In this document: positions 26,489 through 39,904 of the stretch, in pieces | Layout: the number at the start of each line of letters is the position of its first letter | Position numbering within the stretch: the first letter of the stretch is position 1 | Origin: Nematostella vectensis | Taxonomy: Eukaryota; Cnidaria; Anthozoa; Actiniaria; Edwardsiidae | Reading direction: 5' to 3' | NCBI RefSeq assembly: GCF_932526225.1 | Contig: NC_064034.1 | Coordinates: forward strand, 13,032,887 to 13,096,886 | Length of the DNA: 64,000 nt | Position numbers and translations under genes: made by a program | Notes under the pieces: generated by a model | Told to the model about the DNA's origin: nothing | Seen by the model: only the letters and a program-made list of their open reading frames with translations | Database searches by the model: none

Positions 26489-27625
26489 TTAAATATTGGT
26501 ACCAAGATACCTGCCGTCCTCCGTAGAAGAGACCTCGTCGCGTACGACGCGGATCTTCGGCTTCATCCCGAATGATTTCCGTTTCCCAGCATTGTTCTTT
26601 TGTACAATGTTGGTTGAGCAGGACAAAATGCGAGTGTCATTCACATTCTTCTTCTGAGTGACGACTGATTTGAGAGCGAGCATGAAATCGCGCTTGAAAA
26701 ACGTGTACAGCAGAGGGTTGAACACGGACGTCAGAAGACGGACTATAAGAAAGCTCATGAACACTGTGATCGGGACGTTGGGAGCCATTCCGGCTTGTGG
26801 GAACAGCACCGATAACGTAGCAAGCGAAGAAAGCAGAAACCATGGCAGCCAGCAGAGGGCGAAGAGCAACGCCATGATGGCGAAAACAACCAGGCACTTT
26901 CGGTCGTTTGACCATTTGTCGCTTTTTCTGGAAGACTTGGTGCGACCGAGTAGAGCCTTGTTGTTGCTACGGGATACAGCGCGAAACATGACGGTCTGGC
27001 AGTAAGTTATGATGACGTAGGGAATCAAGAAGACGGCTACGAAGCAGAAAACATCGTGGCCGAACTGCAACCTGATACCCGTCAATCGGGCTTCGAGAGT
27101 TTGCGGCAGAAGCAGCATCCATGAGATTGGAGCCACGGCGATCAGTGAAGAGATGAGCCAGATCGCGAGGATCACTTTGAACGCTTTGCTTGGGTTGGCG
27201 ATGTGATGGCGAAGAGGTTTGACAATTGCGAGATACTTTTCCACCGTGACGGCCAGTATGTGATATGAAGTGAGAATGGCGGTGAGCTTGACAAAGGTGT
27301 GCATGGCGGGCATCAGGCCCCTCATGAGGCCATACACAGGTATAATGACCGTGATTATCAGTGGCACGTTCACCAATCCTGTTAGGAAGTCCGACACTGC
27401 GAGACTTAGCAGTAGGTAGTTCGCGGGAGTGCGGATAGGCTTGCGAAGTGCAAAGAGTACGAACACCAAGCCGTTCACCAGAGTGATGAGTAGAATTAGG
27501 GGCACGAGATACGTCAAGGACGTGTAATCACGTGCCATCGGCGGGAATATAGGATTGAAGGAGCTGCCATTTCCCGTAGTTCCATTTTTTTCCATGCTCA
27601 GCTCTGTGCCATTCATCTCAGACAT
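26489..27625 (-). CDS. Class A (rhodopsin-like) G-protein-coupled receptor, orphan
   Basis: 378 residues in one coding exon. The short N-terminus has three N-glycosylation sequons (NGT, NGT, NGS). Seven hydrophobic segments carry N1.50 (residue 51), LAVSD with D2.50 (79), EKY in place of DRY (129-131), P5.50 (about 202), CWLP (258-261) and NPLLY (303-307), followed by a basic C-tail. Both cysteines of the usual TM3-ECL2 disulfide are missing. I take the ATG at 27625 (MSEMNGTEL) because the frame upstream has no ATG. The bases TACTGAT...TTCTTGTTCAG just before it look like a branch site and acceptor, so a 5' UTR intron may end nine bases before the start. The ligand is unknown. No clear polyadenylation signal was seen nearby. 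Confidence 0.9.
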   Translation of the reverse strand: MSEMNGTELSMEKNGTTGNGSSFNPIFPPMARDYTSLTYLVPLILLITLVNGLVFVLFALRKPIRTPANYLLLSLAVSDFLTGLVNVPLIITVIIPVYGLMRGLMPAMHTFVKLTAILTSYHILAVTVEKYLAIVKPLRHHIANPSKAFKVILAIWLISSLIAVAPISWMLLLPQTLEARLTGIRLQFGHDVFCFVAVFLIPYVIITYCQTVMFRAVSRSNNKALLGRTKSSRKSDKWSNDRKCLVVFAIMALLFALCWLPWFLLSSLATLSVLFPQAGMAPNVPITVFMSFLIVRLLTSVFNPLLYTFFKRDFMLALKSVVTQKKNVNDTRILSCSTNIVQKNNAGKRKSFGMKPKIRVVRDEVSSTEDGRYLGTNI

Positions 27626-27699
27626 CGCGAAGTGCTGAACAAGAAAAGGATCAGTACTCAAAATAAAGTCAATTTCATAATGGGAAGCTTTTAAGAAAG

Positions 27700-29687
27700 T
27701 GTCATAGTATTCACTTCAATGTTCTTAATTATTAATAGCCGCTAGAAGTTTGATAATATAGGCGATATATCACACCTATATACGGTATCACAAAGTGACG
27801 GAGATAACACTATATGATAAAGAGTTTCTACAATTGACTGATGCTTACTCCCTTTTTGTATGAAATCCCTCTCGACCTTGAATTTAAATCGTGGTTTCTC
27901 CGTATTATTTGACATCGTCAGTATGGCGCTGTTATCCCCCATCAACTGAGTTATTAATTTAAAAATTATGTGATGACGACTTGAACAACTGAACACGACA
28001 ATTTCATGGAATTGAAATGCATGAGACCTCATCTAGTATATTCGAGTAATTGATGTTAATAAGACTAGTTATCTACACCCAAACTCATAATACATCTTGT
28101 GGCAAAAACTCGACATCTGTGGATTTGGAATCAATCGGACCGCCTAGGCCAATGATGATCATAATTCCCCACCACAGCAGGACTGCCAGTTAGGCTCATA
28201 GACGAAACAAGGTCAAAATTGATCAATGCTAAAGAGCACCGCAATAGCTAGGGGCTCAAATGACGCTGGCACCCGCAGTCGAGCTCTCGTTGTTACATTA
28301 GAGAAATGGGTTTTTAAAATAGATTAAAAGATTAAAATATGGGAAGAAAAGTCTGACTTATTATTTCAAGTTTGTCTCATGAAACCAAAATAACCGTTTT
28401 AGCCATTCTAAATTGTTTTCATGGTGTAGTTCTTGGCAAATATCTTTCTGATCATCCTGCCTTATAGCATTATGTTGGCCACAACTATGTCCATTCTCCC
28501 TAAGCAATCTCTTCCTGATTTCAGTGTAAAGTTCGCGACCATCATGTGGAGTAACATCTGATGCCCACCAGTGACAGAAAAACGCTCGCACTCTTATCTG
28601 CTATCATTTTCTTTTCAAATGCAGTGTTAATAAAACAAACATTACATAATCTCATGACTATATGGTCTGACTAGAAAGACTACAGACAAGCTTTCGAAAA
28701 ACTACATTTCTTTGCCTGAGCTCATTTTGCTATGTTGTCGCTAGAGTGCGTTAATTAAATGATGTTAGAAATGTTGTTAGATCTGTTTGGCTTTGTTTAC
28801 ACCTTAAATATCTTTTGTTGAGAAATAGATTCTGATTATTAATTTCTCTTACTTGAGATAAATATAAACAAAAAAATAAATAATTCTAAAAAGGATATAA
28901 ATCATAATTGATTTTTTTTCAATAACAGTCTGGTAGCGCAATTCGATATCACCACTTCGCTGCCGATTGATGACATTTCCTTTGATGCACAACCTTCAAT
29001 TAGCATCGATACAAGGATATCAACGGTTGTTATATGCGAAATAATATGTTTCTAGTTTCTGTGGCTCAGATGTTGTATTTTATATCTAAACCCAATTGTC
29101 AGTTTTGCGTATCCAATACGGCTGCTAATTGATAGCTGCTTCTATCGTATTCTTGGCACGTGAAAAAACCCTTTTCAGGGGTGGGGTTCCCCCCAATAAG
29201 ACAAAGAAAACTGTATTATCCCCTGTTTGTTTTCTTTTCGGGGCAAACATGAAAGATGAAATTCCTACACTTTTTTTAAATGCTTCTACGGGAACGCTGA
29301 CTGTGACTGGGAAAGTGTCTGGGAATCGAGTAAAGATTAACCAGATCATGTCACATATATTCAAGGAAGCAAATAACACAAGGCTTAAATGGAGTGTTCT
29401 TTAAAAACAGAGTAGTTTTGCTGACGTTTCGAGCGTAGTCCTTCGGCTAGATAAAGTGGTTTTATAAGGCAGTCGTGCTTCACTACTACGCTTTGACTAT
29501 TAGCCTTTGTTCCACGGGTGAATAACGGTTTATGAAAAGCACTCAAATATCAGAGACGGTCTATAAAGTCTAATAGCATCTAAATTACGATCAGAGAGCT
29601 CTAACAGCTAATTCTCATTCATGCGAGTTGTATAATACAAAACAAAAGAAAACGCCTTCCAAGCTTTTCCAGGTTATGTTTTCTATC
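27700..29687. other. Intergenic, no supported gene
   Basis: AT-rich sequence with scattered short frames of no recognisable family, for example 28361-28591 minus. A 5' UTR exon of GPCR 1 could lie here but cannot be placed. Confidence 0.5.
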
Positions 29688-30812
29688 AAGAGACCATGAT
29701 ATAAGAGAACGAATCCCCGTGGCCCATGATGCCGTCCATGAAAGCTGTTTTTAGATTGCGCGAGCTTGTCAATCATAGCATCCATATATGGTTCATCGCC
29801 TCATATTTGGTTATGGGCACCGCGAGCTAGTACATTTCACAATTTTTTTCCCTCTGCGCTTCTTGACTTCGTTCGCTACCTGTTTTTATCCTTTTAGCTG
29901 CTTCTCATAGCTCATGATTACAATGGTACTCGTAGGGTGGTGTCCTGGTATCTGTTAAGTTATCTAATGTTAAGTTATCTAAATGTTATATAAATAATTG
30001 AACGGGAAGACGTCGGGGAGACGGCGAATTTGGAGTTCATTCAAGATGCATCAGGCTGACTCCTAAAAAGTTCTTTTTCTCTTCAATACCAAAACCTAGG
30101 CATTCACAGTCTATGTTATGTATTTAAATACAAGAAGGCCTTTATTTTTCTTTGATTTACAATATTTTTAGATGAATGAACTTCAATTCTTCACGCAAAT
30201 GTTCAGAAATCATGTCAATCAAGAAACCCTTGTCACCGGAATAATATTTAATTACTTCATTTTGGAGACTTTAAATCTTTTATTTGTGAAATACCTGTCT
30301 TAATAACCACAATGTGAATATAGTGTGAATATAATGGTATTATGTTCTGGGTGTATCTTTTTCATTAAAAGGGAATTGGAAGAGAATTGTGTGTTGTAAA
30401 CACAGATTTATGATTGATTGTTGTTTTATAATTTGCGAATCAGCCGTGAAAACTTTTACTGGGGAATTTGTTCCCCGAGCCTCAAATCACGCACTCTATG
30501 CATTTCAATGTCCGAGAAACGGTTGATTGGATCCAGCGTACTCTATGGAAGATCATTTTCACAGCGTTAGTAAAAAAGGATATGGTTTTCTGTCAAAAAA
30601 ATGTTCATAACATCCTTTGCCGGTTCACATCGCTCATGATGTGATTGCGCGTTTGACTCATGTTGCTAGGAAACGTTAGCGCTAACCAATCAGAGGCGTA
30701 TCTAAAAATAACTGGTTGTTCTAAAAATAGCTTTCACGGACGTCATCTTTGGAACATACCCTTATACGGGGGATTCGTTCTCTTACATCATGGTCTCTTG
30801 TTCCTATTTAAT
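29688..30812. mobile_element. Inverted pair of repeat ends, possible 1.1-kb TIR element
   Basis: 29688-29755 (AGAGACCATGATATAAGAGA, then GAACGAATCCCCGT, ending GTTTTTAG) is inverted at about 30721-30812 (CTAAAAATAGC, then GGGGATTCGTTCTCTTACAT). The left part through about 29905 is about 90% like 42020-42246. No transposase frame was seen. Confidence 0.6.
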
Positions 30813-30885
30813 TTAAAAAGCTTGAGAGGGACACCCTGTAAAATGAGACATGGTCTTGTTATCGTGTTTGCGACCTTTGGAAATG

Positions 30886-31988
30886 CACAGGGTGTCCCAA
30901 AAGTTCGTCCCTCTACTTTCAGGCTTTGATTTAAAAAAAAATTACACTCGATTAAACAATGATTTGAATGGAATGTTCTTCTAGTTAACTAGCATCTTAC
31001 TAACTAGCATCTACACTATTGTTTGCTCAAATTTAATTCCTTTTTCCCTTTCCCGCCAAAATCTCGGTGTTTTTTTTTTCAAAATTTAATTTGGACTTTT
31101 AAGCTTGCTTAGCGAAAAAAATGCTCTAAATACTAAAAAAAAAGCTTGGGTATTTTAGAGCATAAGAATATACACAAAATTGGGCTAATGACTTTTATTG
31201 AGAAAAATTGCTAAAAAAAAAATCTAGGAAAATCCGAGTGCTGGGTTACCCAGCACTCGGATTTTCCTAGATTTTTTTTTTAGCAATTTTTCTCAATAAA
31301 AGTCATTAGCCCAATTTTGTGTATATTCTTATGCTCTAAAATACCCAAGCTTTTTTTTTAGTATTTAGAGCATTTTTTTCGCTAACAAGGTCAGCAGGAG
31401 GAGATACATTCGAGGTTCAGCAAAGAAGACCAAAGGTGGTCAAAGATGCTGCACAACAAGTTTAAGTAAAGCGAAATACAAAAGAAGTCATTCAACAAGG
31501 CAGCTTGTAAGTCAGCTTAAAAGGCCTCGATGGAAGAAATCTGTATGAGGGTAAATGAAAACCCAAGGATGGAGGGCTCCTGGACGATGTAAAAAACCTC
31601 TGTTCAAGGCAAACAGCAGGCAGCTTTTCTCAAATCCGCTAAGGCGTTTAAACATCTCAATTCAGAAGACAGGGAAGAATTCCTCTTTTCAGAGGAGCGC
31701 CAAAAATTTCTTTCAAATTCCAGACATTAAAAGGGCCATTGTATGGGGTCACAAGACCTAAGACAAGCATGTAAATATATCAACCGTCTATACTACGTAC
31801 CTTATCGCATCACATGCCACACAGGCTGAAAATGTGATAAAAATAAAGGATTGCATTCAGATATTAAACTTTGTCGACGTGTATTTATTTGAACGATAGT
31901 CACTTTGTGTAAATTTTGCTTGAAATAAAGCTTAGTTCATGTGATATAAGCATTAAAAGCAGAGGAACGAACTTTTGGGACACCATGT
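30886..31988. mobile_element. Decayed mariner/Tc1-like element
   Basis: Left end CAGGGTGTCCCAAAAGTTCG and right end CGAACTTTTGGGACACCATG form a roughly 35-bp inverted repeat (GTGTCCCAAAAGTTCGT core), with TA at the right edge. Such ends are typical of IS630/Tc1/mariner elements. No intact transposase remains. Its interior holds the palindrome at 31109-31385. Another partial end (GGGACACCCTGTA) lies at about 30828-30840. Confidence 0.65.
31109..31385. repeat. Perfect 277-bp palindrome
   Basis: Two 138-bp arms mirror each other around a single T at 31247 (CTGGGT-T-ACCCAG). I compared them base by base, including the A/T runs of 7, 9 and 10, and found no mismatch. Outer ends are TTAGCGAAAAAAA and TTTTTTTCGCTAA. 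Confidence 0.97.
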
Positions 31989-34900
31989 AGAAAGCAACAC
32001 GCAAGAGGACTTCTGTCTGCCGAGGTCGTACCTTTATTCCAACAAGTAGTATAGGCTTTATGAAGTGCGAGAGTGATAAAAGATTTCAGCATGGTTCTAC
32101 TTATAGCAAAGTGAGTAGTTGATTTGATTGACAAGTACTGACCACGTGTACAGCGTGCAGTGATTGTACAGTACCTGACAGCGTAAACAGTTACATTAGA
32201 TAAGTATCGATAAAATTAACAAAGAAAAGCTTTTGAAAATAGTTAAAGGATACAAAACGAATGCCCATAAAACTAAGGGAGCAGTTAAGAAAGGTAACTT
32301 TGGGGAAACAAATATCTAACTTGTAATGTAGCTGGGTGTGGTGTTTGCTGTTGTGTTTTATTAGCATAGAAATCAGCCAGCCATCCCAGCACAACTAAGC
32401 AAAAAAAGAAAATATTTATGTACGTCTCCAAGGGTCGCGAGATACGACAGAAAAAGTTTCTTCTCAGGCCCAAAATTTGCTCTAAAGTTGATAAAAATAT
32501 ATAAAGAGTTTACCACCAAATGTTTCAAAAATTGTTTGCAATTGTCGTGTTGTTGTAGATAAAAACATGTTTGTTTCTTTATTTGTGTACAATAATATAG
32601 GCAGTAGAGATCAGTTAAAGCAAAAAGCTTTCCGTTATGTTAATCATGAAGAATGTTTAGATAATGTTATGAGTTTGTAAATAAAGGGTATGCGATGCAC
32701 AGTTTTGGGACTTTATCTTGCTTTAGGCATTTTTCAGGGGTAAATACCATTTTGCGAGTTTATATAGAAACGCTTATTTGTCTAACCTTGAAAATTAATT
32801 AGAGTTCAGCAAATATGCTCAGAAAATATATGAAGGTGTCAAAGCAGAATTCCCAATTGATAATTTTACTGTTGAATACAAGATGACTAAAACGGAGCAA
32901 GAAATTGGCTAAAAATATATGTTATTCAATAAAGACAATATGCGAATTAATCCTTACATAACATGATGGAAAACACTGAAAAAATTTGGTTAAATTAGAA
33001 ACGTGAAAAATAAAAAAATAGGCGATACGTGCGATAAAAGAGAAAACTGAAAAAAAGTTTGTAGAAGCAAGGCCGTAATAACAAATAAACACATGAAGTA
33101 TCATCTGTTCGAAAAGGGATGACCGACTGTCAAATGCTGATATTTCAGTGCCTGTATTTTTAGAAGATAGGAAATGATATAGAAATGGAAATAACATACG
33201 CAAATTTCGACAATGAAGTTTAGAAAATTAGAAAAGCAATCGAGAAGGAATTTTAACCTGAGCAGCCAAAATCCAAAGGCGCCTTGGCTCTAACCACTTA
33301 CCCTTTTGAAAATAGCCCAGTGTGAGAAGCCTTACTTACAAAATCCTCAAAGCCCAATTTCATGGAACCTTGCACCTGTAGGAAAACTTATAGAAATGGC
33401 ACATTCAGGAACCTGACATTGATTACTTAGCAAGTGCGCAGCCTTCCGCCTTCCCATTGGCCCTTGCAAGCGTCTGTTTCGCCATGAAATATACCTTCTC
33501 GTGTTTTTCAAAAGAGTGGGCTGCGACTTCGCGATATTGATCGTTCTCGAGTGAAATTGACAGGCAATGAATCTACCAGGGCGAGTCTTTCAGGGAGGGT
33601 GGGGTAAAAAAAACATGCCTCCTACCAAAGAATGAAATTTTAAATGAAATTCATACGGGCTTAAGCTCGTAATTTTCCGCGGATAATGTTGCTGCTCCTG
33701 CATGGGACTCGGGTGATGTTCTTAGATCGTCTTTATAGAGCAGGGGAAATCTCATTTCGCCCAAAGCACACATCTATCATCTTTTTCTACACTCTCAGAC
33801 CGCCACCGTCGGCGATACCGTGATATAGATATTTTAAGAGAATTTAAATCATCGATGACAGCCGTGATTTATGGCAGATAGGTTTGGTCTAACTATTTCA
33901 TACTTACAAGACGTTATTTTAGTTAGTGATATCCCAAAGTTTCGATGTAGAAAATCATGAAACAAGCGCATCAACAACTTTTTCCTAGTTATTAGACATT
34001 AATATAATCCGCAGATAGTTAATCTATTTTAGTTACTGATGACCCAAGGGTTGTAGGAAATCATAAAACTAGCGCGTCATCACCTTATATATAGAATTCG
34101 CATATAGTTAATACTTCAGCCAAACGTTCTAATTTCCGACGTCAAATCGCTGATAACGGCAATTCCTGATGTCCATAGAGGCTATTAAACCGGCTGCATA
34201 CTGTTTATGTGAAAGCGAATTCTATATGGCCTTACTTATTCTGATCGAGGCATAGTCTAGTCTATTGATTGCGTGGGCTCCACCTAGTTTTAAATGTTGT
34301 ATTTGTCCACAAGATGTCGCTAATTTTAATTATCGCCTTTACACGGTCATTTGCAAATTCATGCCGGACCTCGTCATGATGTAAAGGCTAGAACTATGTT
34401 TAATTTACCTAAAGTCGATTGCGATAAAAAAAATTAAGATATCAAACATGCGCTATACAAATATCACATTTTTTTCCTGCACAATTTTTTTAAGTACAAG
34501 AATAAGATATATGTTTTTACATTTCCTTATTTTCGTATCCTAACGACAAATAAACAACGACAATTATTGATATTGAACCACCTTACCCCTCGAGATCAGC
34601 CCGCTTCTTGATGGAAGAAGACAGAGTAGCACTGAAACAAAACAGCACTGCTCAATAAAAGGTAACGGAGAAGTTCTAGCCGCCGTGGGTGATGCGTGTG
34701 TAATTGGAAACCAAACACAAGTTCCGGGCCTATAAAAGGCTATTGAGGATCCATACATCAGGGAGCCATAAGTGATTATTGGTAATCATACAAGTGAACA
34801 GTAGCAGATAAATAGAAAAGGTCTTTCCCAGCTGGATGCAGTATAACGCTGTGATAATTAATCCTTAGGACTATTCTTTAATTGCCTACTCGTTTCAATA

Positions 34901-37900
34901 ATCTAAACGAAAAATATAATATAAAAATGAAGGCCTTTTAAATGCCGCCATTTGCTATAGGATAATTGATTATATTTCCATTCGTATGGGTATTCTTATC
35001 AGGGGAAAATTAAACCTCGTGAGCGATCAAAGGTTATTATTACCAATTTCGCATTAGCATTTTTTAAGATACAAACACAATTACATTGATCTCTAAGTTA
35101 AATTAAAGTATTACGAAAGCCAATTAAGGAGTTTTCGTTTGGCAAAGCCAAATATAGCGCTTGGGGGATGATTGTTGGTGAAAGTACTCTATGCCGTCTT
35201 GGTTGTCATAAAAAAATGAAAAATAGCTGTGATAGTAAATGAAAATTGAAATAAGATTGCAATTAAATTTTGTAGTAGAGAAAATCCTAAAAAAATACAA
35301 GGGGAATTTTGGAGTAATGTTATGCTTTTATTAGATATTTGTGAGAATGGTGCTTAAGTTTGCTGACACTGCGATGAATTCGTTATCGAGGTGTTAAAAC
35401 CAAGACGTCGTGAGCCTCGTTCACACTATTTTTAAGCTTACCAGTATTTAGCTCTTCTTCTTTCTCTTCAGGTCTTCGATTAAGAGAAATTGAAAATGCA
35501 GGCTCTTTTTTAAGCAGGGACGTATTTAGTATCTCTTAAAATGGAGAAAAATATGACGTTAATAATTTGACATAGAGGCCAGCTATAAATCAACAAAAGG
35601 TTGAAAAGTACGTTGCACGCATTTGTCTTTTTGCTTAGACGAAGGGCTAACGCTCGCATCAGTGCGACTACTCTGTTTCACAGAGCCGTTCAACTTTTTT
35701 ATCCTTGTGTTGATTTTTACCTTGCCTACACCACTCCTACGCAGACTATCTAGTTTTTCTACAGCTTGTCTGTAGTCTTTCTAGTTAAACCATAAGACGG
35801 GACAGTTTGACCCCGAATTGGACCCAGGTACGGCCGCGCCATAGTAAACCATGGACAGACGTGATATTTAACTCTCGTTCTCCCTCATCGTATATGGTTA
35901 TGTTAACCAGAAGGAATTTCTTCTCGCTATCCAGAGCTTCAACTATTTCTGAGCAATAAGCCATCGCCATTTGCGAATACAAACGCTAGAAGGGAAACAA
36001 AACGTTTATCGCGAGCTTAAACAGCTTATTTGGATTTGGTTTAACTTACATTTACCTCAGTTAACATGGTGGTTCTTATATGAAGTTTTCTCATTTCTGC
36101 TTACTGTCTCGATTATAGTTTAAAATAACATCGTTTAAAATGTCCAGTGTTTCCAGGGCTATGCGCAAATCCCATAAAAGTTTCTTTATCATTAATACTC
36201 CACCTTAATTCCTGGTCATACGCCATGATGTGCTTTGCGAATATCTCTCTCCTGATGCAGTTTTCATATTTTGAGTAACCTAATGGTGAAGAGATCATTC
36301 GCCTTTTTGTATCGAAGGTAACGATGAAGGTGAAATAAGAATGGCCCTTAATTACATGGTTTCAAACGAATGAGAAAGCACATTATAAAATGTTTACATT
36401 TGAAAAGAGGTATCTATTAAATAACGGCTTTCACAAAGTGTGAGGATTTCCATAAGTAATTTTGTTATTCTTTTTTACATTATTTTGTTCCTGTCCTTTT
36501 TGGAGGAACACGTTTGTTAAAGACATCACACCGATAAAACACGGAGAGTTCCATTTTGCATCTATCTTTTCATCAATTAACATCACCACTAAAAAAAGAA
36601 AAGTGCTATTCGAAACAATCCTCCATTTTCGTCTATTTGGAGAAGAGCAAGATGAGTGCAGTTCATAACAAGCAATGCCAAGGCCCATTACTAGGAGCGT
36701 ATAACGACTGCACAATAGTCTTGGGTGACTTTTAAGAGACTATTTTAGATTCGAACACAGGTTTTTTTTTTCTTTTATTTATTTCGAACACAGGTAGCCA
36801 AAGATCACGCCAAATGTACAAGACCTAGAAAAGAGAGAGAGTTTAATAGAGCAAAGCTGCGTTTGAAGTAAATCCCACCAGGAATTGCTATGCTTAGATG
36901 TTTTAATCGTTACGATTCTTTCCCGTCGCTTCTTGATTTGGATTGCGAAGTCGAAATTTCAAGACTATATATGATGGCTGCGTTAGAGACTGCAGGTACT
37001 AATAAGCTTAGAAAAGCACTTTTTTTTTATTTCGCTTCAGAAAAATAACCTTGCTACAGCATCTTCACATAATTATCAGAAGTAACTGCAGTCTCAGTGC
37101 AACGACTGTTTACGACAAGGAATTCGGCAACCATGTTGATTAAGGCAGGTAATTTATTCACAAGACGTGTTCATGATTTTGATTGGTTCAGCTTTTTTAT
37201 AAATAGCCAAGTCTCTGAAAAAGCTCACTAAGGACCTATATAACAGCTGTTCGCTTTTAGGATGGGCTCCTGGCAAAGTGCAATACGTCAGTAGATTTGC
37301 TCTTCCTATCTTTCATCTTTTCTATCACTCGGATCAGAAAATCCGTTGTCTCCGCCTTATTCGTGTTTCTTTATCTTTGCTGCACTTTTAATCCTTGAAA
37401 CAGTGAGTGTTATGATAGTGATCTAATGCATATGTAGTCTATGAGACCGAGTTAAACAGATTTTTTTAAGGATTTTTTAGCAGAATTGATAAAAAGTGAA
37501 GCAATAACAACTGAAGTATTTACTTATCGGTTACATTTTTTCGCCGCCATTGACATCAAAATGGTATAATAAGCAAATATTTAAATATTAAATAACCAAA
37601 TTATCGCCTCTTTGGAACATTTTATGGTATGCAGCTTTAAATAAAATCGTCGCCGCAAGTAAAGAGCAAATGGCGAGATGGAGTTGAGATCTTAATATTA
37701 CCAAACTGCAGAGAAATATGTGCTAACATCGATTAATTATTTATTATATTATTATTTATCATTTATTAAAAATCATCAGTTTATTGTTCTGACATCACTG
37801 GAATCTGTAAATAATGGTTTTATTCTAAATAATAATTAGTACTTATGAGCACCTTTTGGTCTTAAGAACTGTTATTCGCCGTTTGCACGACACGTTGTTT

Positions 37901-39904
37901 TTAAAATAAGGTATATGCCAATAAGGTACTGCCATGAATATCTTGATATACTGGGATTAGAAAAAAATATTCAAAGATTTCCACCTTTGTCTGAGTTGAC
38001 TGAGTATGGAACTTCATTAAATGCCGCCAACAACGGCGACTTCGAAGAAAAAAAACGCTTTTATGCTTAGTCGCAATGGCTGTTTTGGATGAAGATCACG
38101 GAGATTACTTTAGAAACAGCACGTCTGTTTTTTTTTTCCTTTTTTTAGTCGCACGACTTTCTTCTTATGCATGAGGATTTTCCTAATTGTGCTTCTCCAA
38201 AAAGTGTTCGTAAAAAGAGTCGATAAATATCTAATCTAAGGCATCTTAAGCAGGAAAAACATAGGCAATAAAATAGGTTCTTATTAGGTTCTTTTTTTTT
38301 TACAAGTTGCTTAATCAACAGAAGGATTCATAATTACATAAGTCTGATTGAATGGATAGCCACTTTGCTATAGAGATTCTACTGGAGTATGCAGTTATAT
38401 CTGTAGTCATGCTTTTATCTTTATTGTTTATATTTCAAAGCCAATTATTTTGTTTCCTTTTTCATGGAGTAGCCCATCATATAAGAACCTTTTGAATTTT
38501 TTTACTTAAAAGGTGCTTATGATTCGGGGGTATACTATTAAAATCCAAAATTTCTGCCTATAGGTTCTTAAATTAATAAGTTCTGACACGCGGGTTTTTA
38601 CTGTATTTTCAAACCTTTTAAGTACAAGTACTTTGTGGAGCTCTACAGACTATAACAAGACTCCCCGCCTTAAACGACCCGATTGTAGCGGAGTCAGCGC
38701 GCGACCCAATTATAGCGGAGCCCGCGCGCGGAGCTCCATAGGTATAGAAATATGGTATAACTATGCGACTTGGTTTTGTGGTCATTGCGCGGGTACCCTG
38801 TGGTGTCACTCGCCAGCCAGCCAGCCAGTCAGTCAGCCGCGCAACTCCCAGGCCTCACTCGGCCCCGTAATGGCGGCTAAATACAAGCACGGAGCAAGGG
38901 AAAATTTCTTGTCATGCGTTGATTATTTCTTTTTGCCACAAATTTTGTGACTTAAGGATAAAGTCAACTAGAGGAGATCTACGAACATTAATTCACGCCA
39001 AGATTTATGTAAGGATATGTCTGGTTTTTGCTAGTAAGTTTAAGTAAGTAATAGTTCATATTAAAAAGCGAACACAACCACAAGAAAGCGACAAAATGCA
39101 AGGTGAGTTTCAGACGACGATTTCTATTGTAGGATATGACAGTTATTGGGCTTTTTGTTGTCCTTTTTGTTTGCTTTGAGAATGAGCATAACACCTTTTG
39201 TTTTGACATTCTTTGTTCTATCTTTATTCTTGATTCTGTTGAAATATTTCATAAAGGCTAACCAATATCGTGTTGCATTTGTCATATACTGGTAAAGAAG
39301 ACCGTTCTTGTCTTTATATCCTGTGCTCTTAGTCCTAAGAAGATACATCCTTAGAAGATACAGCAACTTTTTCAACTTACAAGAGAAATTTTCCTTACCG
39401 AGGATAAAAACAAAACAAAATTCAACCCCTATTGCCAATATGTATTGTTATTGTCTGCATCTTACATCTCATGTGTTTATTTTTTTTTCAAATATTTGAG
39501 GAAATTAGTCAGATTATAAATGTCTTGATGAAAAGATTGTTTTGAAAGAAATGTCATTCTTTTATGAACCAGGGACTACCTGAGGGCCAAGATGAATGCT
39601 AAAGACATGAGAATTGAAAACCATGTCTTGAAAGACATGTCTGAAAGACAGTAGGGAGTTCTTATTCACTAGTCATTTGATACCCCCCCACACACATGGT
39701 CCCTGGAAAGGGTGGGGGATTAGACTTTAATAAAAGCCTGTTTCCAAGTTAAGAGTCAAAAACAGTCAATACCACCACCCCTCTTGATATATTCTGGTTA
39801 AAAAGTAATCTAAAACCCCACATTAACCCCTGACTTCCGCGGGACCATGAGGGAGGGGGCTCAAATGACTAGGGCATTACTATGTGATTCAGCAGTACAC
39901 ACTC
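31989..39904. other. AT-rich intergenic region, no supported gene
   Basis: I found no exon with family motifs on either strand. Small items: a diverged tandem duplication of about 110 bp at 33905-34115, a TATATAA near 37237 without a convincing gene behind it, a GC-rich island at 38690-38880 with a CAGC microsatellite near 38815-38838, and poly-T tracts. Confidence 0.5.

Noticed and set aside
27626-27661. Longer GPCR N-terminus
   Set aside because: The extension has no ATG and contains a likely splice acceptor.
28361-28591. Possible exon (Trp/His-rich frame)
   Set aside because: No recognised family and no supporting splice sites or neighbours.
37237-37300. Promoter with TATATAA
   Set aside because: The only following frame is about ten codons; no transcript unit can be supported.
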